NCBI GenBank assembly: GCA_035048495.1
Contig: CM068547.1
Coordinates: forward strand, 31,687,002 to 31,751,001
Length of the DNA: 64,000 nt
Direction of reading: 5' to 3'
DNA from: Euptelea pleiosperma
Taxonomy: Eukaryota > Streptophyta > Magnoliopsida > Ranunculales > Eupteleaceae
The position numbers were made by a program, and so were the translations under genes. This document shows, in pieces, positions 10,305-22,845 of the stretch. The notes under the pieces were generated by a model, which saw nothing but the letters and a program-made list of their open reading frames with translations, searched no databases and was not told where the DNA came from. The first letter of the stretch is position 1, and each line of letters starts with the position of its first letter.

Positions 10305-11464
10305 ATGGATCCTTTGGCAAGTGATTCCAACATTCATTGTGAACATTTTGGATTCTCCGGAGAAGGAATTAGTCTTCACTCCAAAGAAGAAAATGATAAA
10401 GGTTGTACCGATTAAAAGAGCTTTAGGATTGAAATGCTTCATGATGGGGAGAGTCGAACTTGGAGATTGTGGCCTAATTCCATTGGAATCTTTCTTTTCT
10501 GTTTTGGCAGGTAAGGCAAACCATGACCCACAAACTCATGGTTGCAACGCACAGCAACATCTGACTCATATAGGAGCCCAACCGCAGTTGGAGCATATGA
10601 AAACTATAGAGGAAGACGAATTTTGGCCGCTTTCAGGGAAGCCTTACTTTCATTGCATTCTTGCAAAAGCATATATTCAACAGCTGGTAATTATATCTCA
10701 ACTTTCATAAGAATTAGGCTAAGTACTCGCCAAGTGGACCATAAGAACAATCCACCGGTGACATACCTGTACATATTGCTAAAGATTTGGTTCGACTAGA
10801 TCATTCCCTTTGTGTGCAACCAGAGTTCATACAAAGCTGGTTGCACACAAAGGGAATGATCGTAAGAGACAAAGACAGTGGGTGATGTTATTATCATCAA
10901 ATATCATATCATCATTCAGATCCCCCTTTTTCTTGAGTGAAATGGTGGAGACCATCTAAGGTTGCATTGGTTTGATGATGGGATCCACCCTTTCACACAA
11001 TGAAAGGGCAATCAATATCAATACCATCAGGAACCGATTTTATAACTGTCATTGCCTATGTTATTCCCTGTAAGAGAAGTATTGATTGGTAGACAGATTA
11101 CATTCGTATCAGTGGACATTATCTTAACACAATAAGCTTGAATTACTTTTATTTATAGGTGTTTCCACAAAAAATGCATTCATTACTTCCTCAAGCTGTG
11201 GTTCCAGTGGTTCTTACTTGTGGGAACAAGAGTTGGGAGATGAAATATTACGGAAATAGTAGCCTCAAACGGTTAGACCCCGGCTGGAGAAAATTTGCTA
11301 ATGACAACAACCTTAAAGTCGGAGATGGATGCGTCTTAGAACTCATGGAGAATAGCAATGAGGGTCTCAAGTTTAGAGTGCAAATTCTCAGTGGTGAGAT
11401 TCCATCTGAATTCATTGACAAGGTTGATGGTAATACTTCAAATATGCCTATCATAATTCAATAG
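10305..11464 (+). CDS. B3-domain protein (REM/VRN1-like), copy 1, three 3' exons
   Basis: Exons 10305-10401, 10511-10686 and 11159-11464 (TAG) have AG/GT borders and compatible phases. They encode an acidic linker (DPLASDSNIH, SKEEND), then one C-terminal B3 DNA-binding domain: EEDEFWPLSGKPYFHCILAKAY, VPVVLTCGNKSWEMKYYG, RKFANDNNLKVGDGC and GLKFRVQIL. Such proteins are nuclear and bind DNA. Compared with copy 2 at 30759, exon 2 is 9 bp shorter and the loop SHVSSRYQM is replaced by AYIQQL, which probably alters DNA contact. The third exons differ at 17 of 101 residues. Exon 1 here happens to start with ATG after the AG, but copy 2 has ACG there, so the true start is upstream (candidate 4027). 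The family's usual N-terminal B3 domain was not found. Confidence 0.75.
10799..10861. repeat. Perfect 25-bp inverted repeat in B3 copy 1 intron
   Basis: Arms 10799-10823 and 10837-10861 (GATCATTCCCTTTGTGTGCA and so on) are exact inverted copies with a 13-bp loop. In B3 copy 2 the right arm exists once (about 31623-31650) and is separated from the left flank (about 31350) by some 270 bp absent here. The arm looks like filler DNA made at a deletion junction. Confidence 0.85.
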
Positions 11465-12649
11465 GATCTCTCGTATAAGAACTTTTGCCGGCAACAATTC
11501 TAACAAGCGAAATGAGTAGTTGAGGTGTTATTTATTTTTATTTTTTTCAGTAAGAACTGAAAATATTTCGAGATTGGACTCCTCCAAACACTAGTATATG
11601 AACATATCACCAGCTGTAAACCTTATTATTCTAGCTATCTAATATTTGGCTCTGGACTGTAAGGTTATAACTTTTCCCATTAATTTCTAATGGATTAAGC
11701 CCCATCCAAGAGGTGGCTCACTGACTGAATTGTTCGGTCAGATGAGATGGTTCAACGCATTTATGATATGGAAATAGGGTCTCTTGAGGATTGCCGGGTT
11801 AGAACTTACCAAAAAAAAAGGATTAAGGCCTGTCAGGAGTTTCTCAAGCTGAGAGTCTACTTGGCTTAACCCATTAGTGATCTTATACCAATTCAAGCCC
11901 AAAACCTATCATAGATTAGAGCTTATCCGACTGTTTGGCTGTAGGGGAATTAGGTTTGTTGCCTGATCCCGAAGGCGGCATGATTTTGCATTTAGGCTCG
12001 GTACAGTGATCAACAAAAAATTTTACAGAAAAGAATTTGTATACTAGAAAGTGTTTATATGCAAAAATCATTTCTAGAAAACTTATTTATGGCAACCATA
12101 GCCTTAGTGAAAGAAAGTCCTCAAATGTAGTAACCCAAAAAATAGTCCTAGAGCTACTCCCAATTCTTACAAAATTAGTCCATTTTGATATTCCTAACCT
12201 CATGGAAAGGTGACTTGAATTTAGAAGATCTGGATCATTTAAATTTACCGTTAATTTAGGTCAACTTTTCATAAGGTTAGTGATGTCAGAATTGATTGAT
12301 TTTTGGTGATGATGTGATACATGATGAGCACAACACATTGAACGGTTGGATTGTCCAACATGATCTCCATGTGGGCTCTCTTCCTAGTCCAAGCAGCCAA
12401 TTACACCGTTTAGAACTTGTAATGTTTGGTGCTCTAAGCTGGGGCCGTTCGCAGAATGGAAGAGTCTTTGGATAGGTCATAGCGCCTTTATCACAGCAAT
12501 CAGATGATCCTAATCGTTCATTCAACAGGTGAGACCCCATTAACATTTATATGCTGCAATCTGACAGCTAATAGCTCACTATATCATTTACCATCTGGTA
12601 CAGCCCATTCTCTTTCTCCTCTCTTGGATGAATAAAACTTCGCTGACAG
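11465..12649. other. 3' flank of B3 copy 1
   Basis: Non-coding; matches the flank of copy 2 in patches (11640-11960 with 32400-32740; 12385-12450 with 32810-32885). Contains direct words like GGATTAAGCCCCATCCA. No other gene was seen. Confidence 0.5.
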
Positions 12650-12835
12650 CCCACAATATGAGCCAAGTGGCACATTCTTAGAGGATGCTGACTGTATGGA
12701 TGTTTGGCCAATCCCTAGGTGAGCCTACAAATCAAAAGTCAACATGATTAGTAATTTCTAGGTGCTGAATCTTAGTTATTTTCATGGGTTGATTTTAACC
12801 GTGTTAATTTGAGCGTGTTGGAAAAATCCGGTTTG
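12650..12835 (+). mobile_element. Foldback MITE, CCCACAATATGAGCC family (left half)
   Basis: It starts CCCACAATATGAGCC, then GTGGCACATTCTTAGAGGATGCTGAC and ATGGATGTTTGGCCAATCCC, identical in layout to the complete element at 49570-49881. It is broken at about 12835, where GTTATAAC-type repeat DNA begins. Confidence 0.6.
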
Positions 12836-13161
12836 GAAAAACCTGAAACTGAGACTAACGGGGTCACTTTAACAATTTTTTCAGAAAAATAATGGCGGTT
12901 ATTTTCTGAGTGTTAAAACGGTACACAACGGGGGAGGTCTGATTCCGTTATAACACCCGCTACTTTTGTTATAACGGCCGCTTATTAAACCATGGTCCAA
13001 AGACTCCAAACATCCATGAGTTGGTACCCAACAGAGTATTCCACATGGCATTTTGGGAGGCGGGGGACATCATACTTTGAAGTTGCTTTCAACTGCAAAT
13101 TTTTTCTTCCTCACCTACAAAATGTAGGCCAAAAAAGAACCCAATTGCACGTCACTGACTG

Positions 13162-13581
13162 CCCACTATATAAGCCGGGTGGCAATTTCTTAGAGGACAC
13201 TGACAGTATAGATGTTTGGCCAATCCCTAGGTGGACATATAAACCCAAAATCAATCTGATCAGTGATTTCTAGGCGTTAGGTGGAAATCATTTTCATGGG
13301 TTGATTTTAACCGTAGGAATTTGAGCATTCTTTAGCATTATTTGAGTACATTGATCCAAAGATTTGAGATCACTAATCAGGCTGATTTCGGTTTGTAGGT
13401 CCTCTTAGGGATTGGCCAAACATCCGTACGGTCAGCGTGCTCTCAGAGGGTTCATGTTATGGGTGGTCAGGGCTTCCCCCACCGTCGGTGGTCAGGCAAG
13501 TTTTACTCGATTTTTGGTTTGTAGGTCCACTTCCATACGGTCAGTGTCCTCTAAAAAGTGCCACGTGGCTAATATTGTGGG
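13162..13581 (+). mobile_element. Foldback MITE, CCCACAATATGAGCC family (enlarged copy)
   Basis: It runs from GCCCACTATATAAGCC to GCCACGTGGCTAATATTGTGGGC with long inverted arms. The shared core is CAATCTGATCAGTGATTTCTAG / ATCACTAATCAGGCTGATTT. The right arm appears partly duplicated (two GGTTTGTAGGTCC blocks at about 13393 and 13518). Non-coding. Confidence 0.6.
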
Positions 13582-13680
13582 CGGTCATTGAACATCGCCG
13601 GTCAGAAATTTTTTTCTCCATGATCAGGAGATCGTACGGATGGTCATAACAGACCTGGAAAAAGGGTATTTCTTTTAGGT

Positions 13681-14069
13681 GATGTAACAAGGTATACCTG
13701 ATATCGTTTCATTTGCGGAAGCGGCATTTTTGGTAGTCACCACTGCCATCTGAGCCCATTGACTGCATGGATGTTTAGCCCACCCTTTAGTAGACGTTCA
13801 TACAAAAAATCAGCTTGTTTAATGATTTTTAGCCGTTGGTTTTAGTACTCAAAAATGGTTGTATTCAACGGCTATAAGAACGCCTTAAATGGTGCTAAAA
13901 AGTGTTAAAATCTAATGGTTATAAATTACCAATCAAGGTGATTTTTGGTATGTATTTCCATCAAGGGGTGGGATAAACATCCAAGCGGTCAATGGGCCCA
14001 GATGGCAGCGGTGACTACCAAAAATGCCGCTTCCGCAAATGAACAGTTTCAGGCATACCTTGTTACATC
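13681..14069 (+). mobile_element. Foldback MITE, GATGTAACAAGGTAT family (copy 1)
   Basis: Ends are GATGTAACAAGGTATACCTGA and CAGGCATACCTTGTTACATC. The arms are long and pair internally (GCGGAAGCGGCATTTTTGGTAGT with its complement at about 14010; CATGGATGTTTAGCCCACC with its complement at about 13965). Other copies: 33593-33943, 35585-36334 and 50033-50422. No obvious target duplication. The superfamily is not determined. Confidence 0.75.
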
Positions 14070-14261
14070 TTTTTCCTTCTTTTAAATTTTTGACAAAAAA
14101 GGTCTGTTTCTATTTGGATAATTATACTGTCCAACGATGCTGTACATAAAAAGTGTCCAACCCAAATAAAATCAGGACACGTGTACCTAAGGAAACTTCA
14201 CCGGTTTTCTCTTTCTTAAACTATTTTTATTCTTCTTCTCTCTGTCCCTTAGATATGTAGG

Positions 14262-14500
14262 GGTGTCGGTTAAGCTCCTGTCACCTCTGGGTTGCAGTTC
14301 TGGGGCACTCCGTCACTGTTCTAATTTGCAGAGGAAGCTTTTTCTCTGAAACTCAGTCATGGTAAGATTTCTTTGTCATAGTTGCTTTTTTTATTTATCT
14401 GGGCTTCTTCACATAATGCACTTTAAATTTCACTTCTGTAACTCGGTTAGTATTTTTTGAGATTTTGCGGGTTTAATTTTAGTGATAAAAGGTTTAGGTA
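14262..14500 (+). other. Candidate 5' exon of B3 gene copy 2 (ATG then splice donor)
   Basis: Counterpart of 3936-4267: GGGTTGCAGTTCTGGGGCACTCC, then CTCAGTCATG followed by GTAAGA (ATG 14359-14361, donor at 14362). It lies directly before the family A LTR as in copy 1. If spliced to 30759 the intron would be about 16.4 kb and the protein about 196 residues. The exon role is an inference. Confidence 0.35.
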
Positions 14501-14668
14501 ATTATTTTGGAAGTAGAATAGGAAGTTAATTAGATTTGATTAGGATTTAATTGATATGGGTATCCTTCTAAGTGTTAGAAAAACTATTATAAATAAGAGA
14601 GTTGGGTTATGGAGAAAGAAAGGCGAAAGAGATTCTGGATTCTAAGGAGGTTTTGCCCCCTTGAAGAG
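14501..14668 (+). mobile_element. Family A 5' LTR (copy 2), left part
   Basis: Matches 4300-4460 (AAGTAGAATAGGAAG, ATTATAAATAAGAGAGTTGGG, CCCTTGAAGAGG). The LTR is interrupted here by the gypsy insertion and resumes at 24451 with TTGGCCCCTTCAAAGTGG; the primer-site remnant TGGTATTAAAAC is at 24531. The rest of this element is 26591-27125. Confidence 0.7.
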
Positions 14669-14905
14669 GTATTGTGATGCATCAACTCCTTCTCCTAGAC
14701 GTAGTGAAAGAAAACCAAGAACAACTTGGTCTTAGGATTTAGTTTCCTTTAGGATTTCGTTTATTTGTTTTTGTCTTTGATTTGAATTAGTAGGAATTGA
14801 GTTAGAGAGGAACTAAGAATTTAAAACTATAAATATGGGTGTATGGATGTAAAGAAGGCAATTTAGATTTAAGTTCAATAAGAAATTCGTTTTCAGTTTT
14901 CGCGT

Positions 14906-17360
14906 TAGTGTTACGACATATATCAAGATATCATCAAAATAAACAACAACAAATTTTCCAATAAAAGACCATAATACCTGAGTCATGATCCTCATGAAAG
15001 TGTTGGGGGCATTGATCAGTCCAAAAGGCACTACTGACCATTCTATAAAGACCATCCTCTATTTTGAATGTTGTCTTCTATTCATCTACTGGCGCATAAT
15101 CATCTGATGATACTCGCTTCGCAAATCAATTTTGGAGAAAATAAAAGATCATGACATCATATCATCTAACAGTGGGATTGGAAAGCGATATTTGATGGTG
15201 ATTTTGTTAATGGTACGACTATCCACACACAACCTCCATGATCCATCCATCTTTGGCGCAAGCAATGCTGGAACTGTACATGGACTAAAGCTCTCTCGAA
15301 TAAGACCAATCACTAGGAGATCCTCAACCTGTCGACGAAGTTCTGCATGTTCTGTAGGATTCATCCAATAAGTTGGAAGATTCAGTAGAGTAGCTCCAAG
15401 AACAAAAGCAATGGCATGTTGAATGTCTCTCATCAGCGGTAGTTCACCTGACAATTCTTCAGGAATCAACTCATCGTAATCTGCAAATATTTCATGAACT
15501 TCTTGAGATTTATTTTCTAGTTTCAACTCCTGCTTGTCTTCAATAGCCTTTCCAACAAGCTTGTAAACCTTTCCTTCATCCTTACTTTCTTCCATCAACC
15601 TACGCAGAATTAAAGACATTCAAATTCTTTCCTCTATGTTCTAACGTTGGCTTGTCGTCGGCTTTCTACAGCTTTAACCTATATGTCCTTCCATCTTTCT
15701 TGAAAATGTAGGTATTGGACATCCCGTTATGATTAACATTACTATAATATAACCATGGTCTTCTGAGAAGTAGGTGACAAGCCTTCATAGGAATGATATC
15801 TCACCAAGCTGAATCGGTGTAGTTTCTTTTCATAGAAAATTTACCTAGCATTGCGAAACTACTAGAATCGTGCAGTCATTAACCCATGCAACTTTATAAG
15901 GACATGGATAGCACTCTACCTTTAGTTTGAGTTTGTTAACCATATTAGTCGATATAACATTTTTGCTACTTCCACCATCATTGATGATAGTGTAAACCTT
16001 ACCTTTTCAATCAACGCCAATGTGAAAGATATTTGATTGAAGTCAATCTTCGTCATTGTTCTTTGGCATGGCTAGGATGTTCCGAAAAATTAAATGTTCT
16101 CCTGTCACTGCTTATAGGTCTTCAAGCACGTCTTCATCAACCTCACATAGTTTCTTCCTCAACTTCTGGTATAGGCTCATCTTCGATCTCTTCTTTGGTG
16201 AAATGCAATCCCTTAGTCGGATGATGGAAAGGTACGTTTCCAATCCCTCCTCACTTTTTACATCTGATCACTTTATGCTGATTAGTTATTACTGCTTTAC
16301 CCTTGTTATGAAAACAACATTTCGATTCATGGGTCGAATAGTAGATTCCGGAGAAGGGTTACTTCGAGTATTGCGAGCAGGGAATGAAGTATTTCTTTAA
16401 AATGTTGAACTACTGGGCCTAACTATTAGTGGACGAGCATTGATTTGCTTTTATTGGTCCTCAATTTTGAGTGCAATTTGATAAGCTTACTCTACATTCC
16501 AAATATGTATGGCTACCATTTCACACTGAATCTGTTGTCTCAATCCTGCTCTGTATCTGGATGTCATCTGCTCATCAGTCTCCACCAATTTATTCTTTGT
16601 GGTAAGATCATAGAATTCATCAGTGTTTTCATCGACTGTTTTGCTACCTTGGCGAAGATGGAATAGCTTCTCAAATAAGGTTTGCTAATATTCAACAGGT
16701 AGGAAGCGATCCTTCATTTTTTTTCATTCATTTCCTCCCATGCGTCTATAAGAAGTCTTCCGCTTCTGTGTAATCGTTCTTCCACATTGTGACACCAAAT
16801 CCTAGTTGGTCCTTTGATTTTGGTTTTGGCGAATTGTACTCGACGCTCTTTAGACATATGGTACCAATCAAAGTAGTCATTCATACTCATCAACTAGTCG
16901 TAAAATGCATCAGGGTTAAGCTTTCGTATAAATCGACGACATCAATATGAACCTTCGGGTCTCCTCCATCAAGCATATCATTATCTTCCTAATATGACTT
17001 GTATTTCTGCCTTGAGCTCGTCCTTCATTTGGAATTTTGAAAAATTGTGGTGCTCTTGCGAAGGGATTTTGAAAGTTTCTAGGCGGGGACGATCGTTCCT
17101 ATTCGGAAGATTTCAATGATGAGGAACTTGTCAACTCTTTCTATTACGTCCTCAGGATTGATTTCCCCTCCGTATCTGTGATCTATGGAAACCTCTTCAT
17201 TATCAGCTACATCACGAGCCCTTTAGTGTCGAGCTTCCACTCTCACGCCACAAGTTTGCCATATATGCTTGCATTTGTTCCATTTGATGCGTCAAGGCAT
17301 CTACTTTATCAAGCAATTAATCTTGGGGGTGTACGCATGCCATATGAACGTCCACTATGA
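14906..17360 (-). pseudogene. Ty3/gypsy gag-protease-RT pseudogene
   Basis: Minus-strand fragments in several frames. Gag (about 17150-16450): FHLRQGSKTVDENTDEFYDL and VETDEQMTSRYRAGLRQQIQ. Protease region (about 16030-15700): NDGGSSKNVISTNMVNKLKL. RT (15619-15149 and 15055-14906): [64 protein letters not shown] and the catalytic YFDD box in [11 protein letters not shown]. Stops and frameshifts are numerous. Sequence after ILIY is LTR-derived, so the gene is truncated in RT. Family assignment rests on these conserved boxes. Confidence 0.85.
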
Positions 17361-18108
17361 GTACTCATGATTTTCTCATTTTTTTTCTTTTTTTTTTTAC
17401 TTTAGTTTGTGGTTGGGCTTGTGGGTAGGATGGACTTTAGGCCTAGGTGATGAGTTGGTTTATGTGGGTTGTGGACTAATGGGCAAAATTAATATGTGGG
17501 TTGGTTTGTTGGGCTAACAATTAAAGCCTAACAAAAATTATAAGAGTGGACCCCAATATAGAATTTTAAATGTTGGGAGTCATCTACTACCTTGAGACAA
17601 CGAAGATCGGGGTTTTGAGCAAACCCTAACCTCCGTAGACTTCTTCAAGTCCTCAATAAGGAGCACGACTGGTGGTAATAGATGTCTTTGATGACTTAAC
17701 GACGTGAAGCGACAACTACGATGTTGTCTCAGTGATTGGGGATGGTGATTGCGTTGCAACGGCTTCGTGAAGCTGTTGCAATATGTTGTGATTTAGGTTG
17801 TTACCAGTAGAGAAAGAATAGAGAGAAAGAAGATAAATAGTAATGAAGGCGGAAGAAGGTGGAGAAAGATTAGGGTTAGAGATAGAAGAAGTGGGAAAGA
17901 GGAGAGGTTGAATATTATTTAATCTCTCACTCACATGTATATATATAAGGGAAAAAACCCTACAAAGGCAAAATCGTATGGAGTTAAGTAGTGGGCCCAC
18001 TTAACTCCCACAAGTAATAAAACAAAAGGAACATCCCACGTGGGAATTGAGACGCAACCCACTTATGACACCCACGTGGGTGTAATACATAAACTCCAAT
18101 ACTCCCCC

Positions 18109-21100
18109 TCAAGTTGGTGCGAAGATATCCATCATGCCTAGCTTGTCGATCAAAGTATGAAAAATTGACTTGTTCACCCCCTTTGTGAGTATGTCTGCAA
18201 CCTGCTCCCGGGTTCTTACATAAGGAGTACAAATCAATCCTTGTTGAAAATTCTCTTTGATGAAGTGGCGATCGACTTCAATATGCTTGGTCTTGTCATG
18301 CTGGACTAGGTTATGAGCAATGATAATGGCGGCTTTGTTGTTACAATAAAGGCTCATTAGCTCTACCACCTTGAGCCCCAGCTCCTCAAGCATAGTCCTC
18401 AACCAGAGAAGTTCGCACACATCATGTGCCATAGTCTCATAGAGTGAAACTCGACCTTTGCACTAGATCGAGCTACAACTGGCTGCTTCTTGCCGCGCCA
18501 AGAGACAAGTTTCCCTCCAACTAGGGTACAATGTCCTGACGTAGACTGACGATCCGTAACTAAACTTGCCCAATCTGCATCAGTATATGCTTCCACTTTA
18601 AAGTGTCCATGTTGCCTGAACAGTATGCCAGGACCTTGATAGCCCTTGAGGTACCGAAGGACTTTGTGAGTTGCCTCAATATGCGATGACCGTGGTGCGT
18701 GCATAAACTGACTGATGACGCTCACAATGTAAGCAATATCCAGACGAGTGTGCTCTAAGTAGATCAACATGCCAAGCAATCGTTGAAACATAACAATATC
18801 TTCAAGATAATCGCCCTCATCAATATATGCTTCCACTTTAAAGTGTCCATGTTGCCCGAACAGTATGCCAGGACCTTGATAGCCCTTGAGAGCCCGTGAG
18901 GTACCGAAGGACTTTGTGAGTTGCCTCAATTTGCGATGACCGTGGTGCGTGCATAAACTGACTGATGACGCTCACAATGTAAGCAATATCCAGACGAGTG
19001 TGCGCTAAGTAGATCAACCTGCCAAGCAATCGCTGAGACATAACAATATCTTCAAGAGAATCGCCCTCCTCAGAATTCAGTCTATTGTTTTTATCTATCG
19101 GACTCTCTGCTAGTCGAGCTCTCAAATACCCAATCACTCAATAGATCCAATACATACATTTTCTGAGATATGAAGATGTCTTTCTGTGACTGAGCAACTT
19201 CAATCCCTAGAAAGTATTTCAGTGGCCCTAGATCTTTTGTCTCAAACTCGAAGGATAAGAATGCCTTTAGCCTCTTTATATTTGACGGGTCGTTTCCAGT
19301 GATGACAATGTCATCAACATAGACTATCAACGCAGTAGTACTAGTCTGCTGGTGCTTCACAAACAACGTGTGATCAGCCTGACTTATTTTATAGCCCACT
19401 CGTTTGATCGCACTGCTGAACCGCTCGAACTATGCTCTAAGAGACTACCTTAGCCCATAAAGAGTTTTCTTCAACTTACACACATTGTTGTCACTTCCAT
19501 CAAGACTCAACCCAGATGGTAGCTTCATGTACACCTCTTCTGTCAGATCTCCATGTAGGAAGACGTTCTTCACATCTAGCTGATGTAAGGGCCATGATAG
19601 GTTGGTCATTAAAGATAGAAGAACTCTGACTGAGTTCATCTTGGCTACTGGTGCAAAGGTCTCCAGATAGTCAATCCCATAAGTATGAGTGAATCCCTTG
19701 GCTACAAGTCGAGCCTTATACCGTTGGACTCATCCGTCAGCTTTATGCTTCACTGTAAACACCCATTTGCACCCCATAGGTTTCTTTCCTTTGGGTAATA
19801 GAACAAGATCCTACATTTTGTTTTTTCCAAGAGCCTGCATTTCATCCATCATAGCTTCTTTCCACTTTAGGTGACTGAGTGCATCTGCAACACTAGAAGG
19901 TAAAGAAACAGAGGATGCAACACTAACAAAGTTCTGATAAGACGGGGACAAAGACTGGTAAGAAACATAATGAGAGATAGGGTGTGCTGTACATGTACCC
20001 ACACTCTTCCGAAGTGCAACGGGGAGATCCATATCAGTGCTCATATGGTCATCAGAAACAGAAGGTGCAAGGGGCTCATGACCAGAAATAAGAACTGAAG
20101 CAGGGACATAGGCAATAGCTGAAATTGGGGCAATACCTGAAGCTGAATCTGAGGGGAGACTCGCAGGCGTAGGATCAGTGGCTTGTCCCTTCTTTTTGGT
20201 TCTGACGTATACCCACACGTCCGCTGCAGTAGTAGAAGTATCATTGTCGATAACAGACTAAGATCCCGACATATGAACAGAGGTGATATCCGTCTCAAGC
20301 ATATGAATAGGGACGGGCATAGGAATGGAGGCACTCTCTTTTGCAATGTCAGGCTCCCCTTGAAGAGATGGCATGTCACCAAAGAAGGGTATGAACTCAA
20401 CAAATGTGACATCCATAGAGATAAAGCGATGACGGGCGGTAGGTAATAACATTTGTACCCTTTTTGATTGGAAGGGTATCCCAAGAAGATGCATTTCAAG
20501 GCCCGCGGATCTAATTTGTCCTGAGAAAAACGATGAGCATGTACATATCAAACACACCCAAAGACTTTTGGGGGAACAATAAAGCCTAAATGCCCTGTAA
20601 GCAAGAGGAAGAAAGGAGTGGAATCCCAAGACACAAGACGGCATACGGTTGATGAGATAGGCCGCAAGTAAGACAAACTCCGACCAATAGTGTTTCGGAA
20701 CCTGCATGCCAAATCGGAGAGCATGCTCAACTTCAAGAATGTGGTGATTCATTCGCTCAACAGTCCCATTCTGTTGAGGTGTGGAAGGACACGAGGTCTG
20801 ATGAACGATGCCATGAGAAGCAAAGTAGGATTTAAGGCCCTCATCTAAGTATTCCCCCCATTGTTGGATCAAAGAACTTTGAGAGTGGTATGGAATGGAG
20901 TGGTAACCATTTTATGAAACTCCCGGAAAATGGAGAACACTGCATCTTTCGTTCTCATGAGGTATACCTAGGTATAGCCGCTGAAGTCATCAACAAAAGT
21001 CACAAAGTACCGATATCCAAATAAATAAGTCATAGGCGCAGGGCTCCACACATCAGAATGCACAATGGAAAAAGGAATAGTACTTTTATTTTCACTGATG

Positions 21101-22845
21101 GGAAAAATAGAGCGACAATGTTTTGCAAGTTCACACGTTTTATAGTGAAACAAAACTATAGAAATAGATGAAAAAATAGGAAAGACATGCCTTAAGACAG
21201 ATACTGGGACATGACCTAGCCTGTTATGCCAAACATTAATTGGTCTTTATTGACTCGACTACTACTACTACTGATGCTGAATTGGTGTGCTGACGAAGAA
21301 ACCGAAGAATCCAGGATGTATAAGCCACCGTCCTCACGTTCACTGCCAATCGTCCGCCTCGAGTCCAGATCCTAAAACACACACTGAGAAGGAAAGAACA
21401 TTACACTGCAGTTAAGACTTTTTGTGAGACTACTAACGGATAATTTTAGCCGTAAATTGAGGAACATGCAGAATAGATGACAGAGAGAGAGTTGGGGTGG
21501 CATGGACACCCCTTTGCCAGAGACAGAGGAATAGTTGTCATTCACTATCCGAACTTTATCACAACCACAACAAATGCCATAACTCGAAAACACGAAGAAC
21601 GTACCAGTCATGTGATCGGACGCCCCTGAATCATCGATGCAAGAAAGGCTGGTGGGAACAGTAGAGACCGAAAAAGAAGACCCAATACATGTGTCAGCAA
21701 AGGCAGAAGTGGAAGGGGAAGCCTGGCCATAGAGTTGGGCTATCATGCGGCGAAGTCGCTTGAGATCCAATACCTGTGTGAGCAAAGGCAGAAGTGGAAT
21801 TGGAAGCCTGGTCGTTGAGTTGGGCCATCATGCGGCTAAGTCGCTTGAGATCTGTAGGATAGAACGAGTCCATGTCCCCAGAGAGGTAGATGCCGGAGGT
21901 GTGGTGTCCTGTGTAACGGAGTGAGCCGCATGTGATGCCTGCTTAACCGGGAGACGCTGGCGAGTATTCGGGGCATGTCCTGGGGAACGCCCATGGAGCT
22001 TCCAGCAAGTGTCCTAGGTATGGTTCATACGACTGCAATGATCACACATGGGTCGTGGTCGTGCGTCCTCAGGCTTCTTCGGACCCGATTTCTGGCCCTT
22101 TTGATTGGCGCCAGGGGAGATCGGTCCTGAGTATCACTCCCATTACAGAGCTGCATAGCGGAACGACAACTGTCCTCCCCCTGAATATAAGCATACACTT
22201 GTGCTAGAGAGGTGGGGGCAGGGTCCCTGCCAAGAACTTGCGAGCTTCCTCAAAGCTAGGATGAAGGCCGGAGAGAAACCGGAAGATCCGGGAACGTTCA
22301 ACCATAGCTTTAAAGGACTTAACATCATCTGCGCAAACTGGAGATTATCTCTGGTAGTGATCTATCTCCTCCCATTTGCTTCGAAGCGAAGCATAATAGG
22401 TACCTAGCTTCATCTCCCCCTGTCAAAGACATGCAATCTCTTGCTCTAACTCATAGAGCTTAGCAAAATTTCCCACCTGGGAATATGTCTGAGATACAAC
22501 ATCCCAAACATCTTTGGCCGTTGGTAGGAACATGAACCCTTTGTTAATTTGGGTTTGCATCGAATAAAGTAGCCAGGACATTACGATTAAATTCTTTATA
22601 ACCCATATCTTGTGAGATTTGTCCGTCGGATCCGGTTGTTTGACAGCACCGGCTAGGTATTCACTGTAACCACATCCCTCAATGTACATGAGAGCGAAAG
22701 TTTTCCATTCCAGATAGTTTGTGCCATCAAGTTTCATTATAGTGATGCAGAGCTGAGGGTTATAATCTCCATGAGACTTGTGAGTCACAGAATTACCCTC
22801 AAAAGAAGTGCTAGAGACCTTGGATGTGACCTGGGAGGAACTCAT
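18109..22845 (-). pseudogene. Copia gag-pol polyprotein, disrupted
   Basis: Domain order on the minus strand: gag from 22845 (MSSSQVTSK; LDGTNYLEWK; FLPTAKDVWD), CCHC-type region near 22000, protease (DSGASDHMTG, about 21630), integrase (about 21153-20300: HSDVWSPAPM; STPQQNGTVERMNH), reverse transcriptase (about 19640-19200: LDVKNVFLHGDL; ALIVYVDDIVITG) and RNase H (18600-18109: YTDADWAS; EVDRHFIKEN), ending KLGMMDIFAPT at 18109. Defects include TGG-to-TAG stops at 20968 (YT*VYL) and 19811, several frameshifts, and a 240-bp internal duplication (18585-19065). The order protease-integrase-RT-RNaseH identifies copia. Not functional as it stands. Confidence 0.9.
18585..19065. repeat. 240-bp tandem duplication inside copia RT/RNase H
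   Basis: The block starting ATATGCTTCCACTTTAAAG at 18585 is repeated at 18825. The first copy is 240 bp, i.e. 80 codons, so the duplication itself kept frame. The second copy carries extra bases (GAGCCC.. near 18886) that shift the frame. Confidence 0.88.

Noticed and set aside
10321..10710. 129-codon plus-strand open frame
   Set aside because: It reads through the first B3 intron in a frame different from exon 1; the spliced model explains the sequence better and is shared by copy 2.
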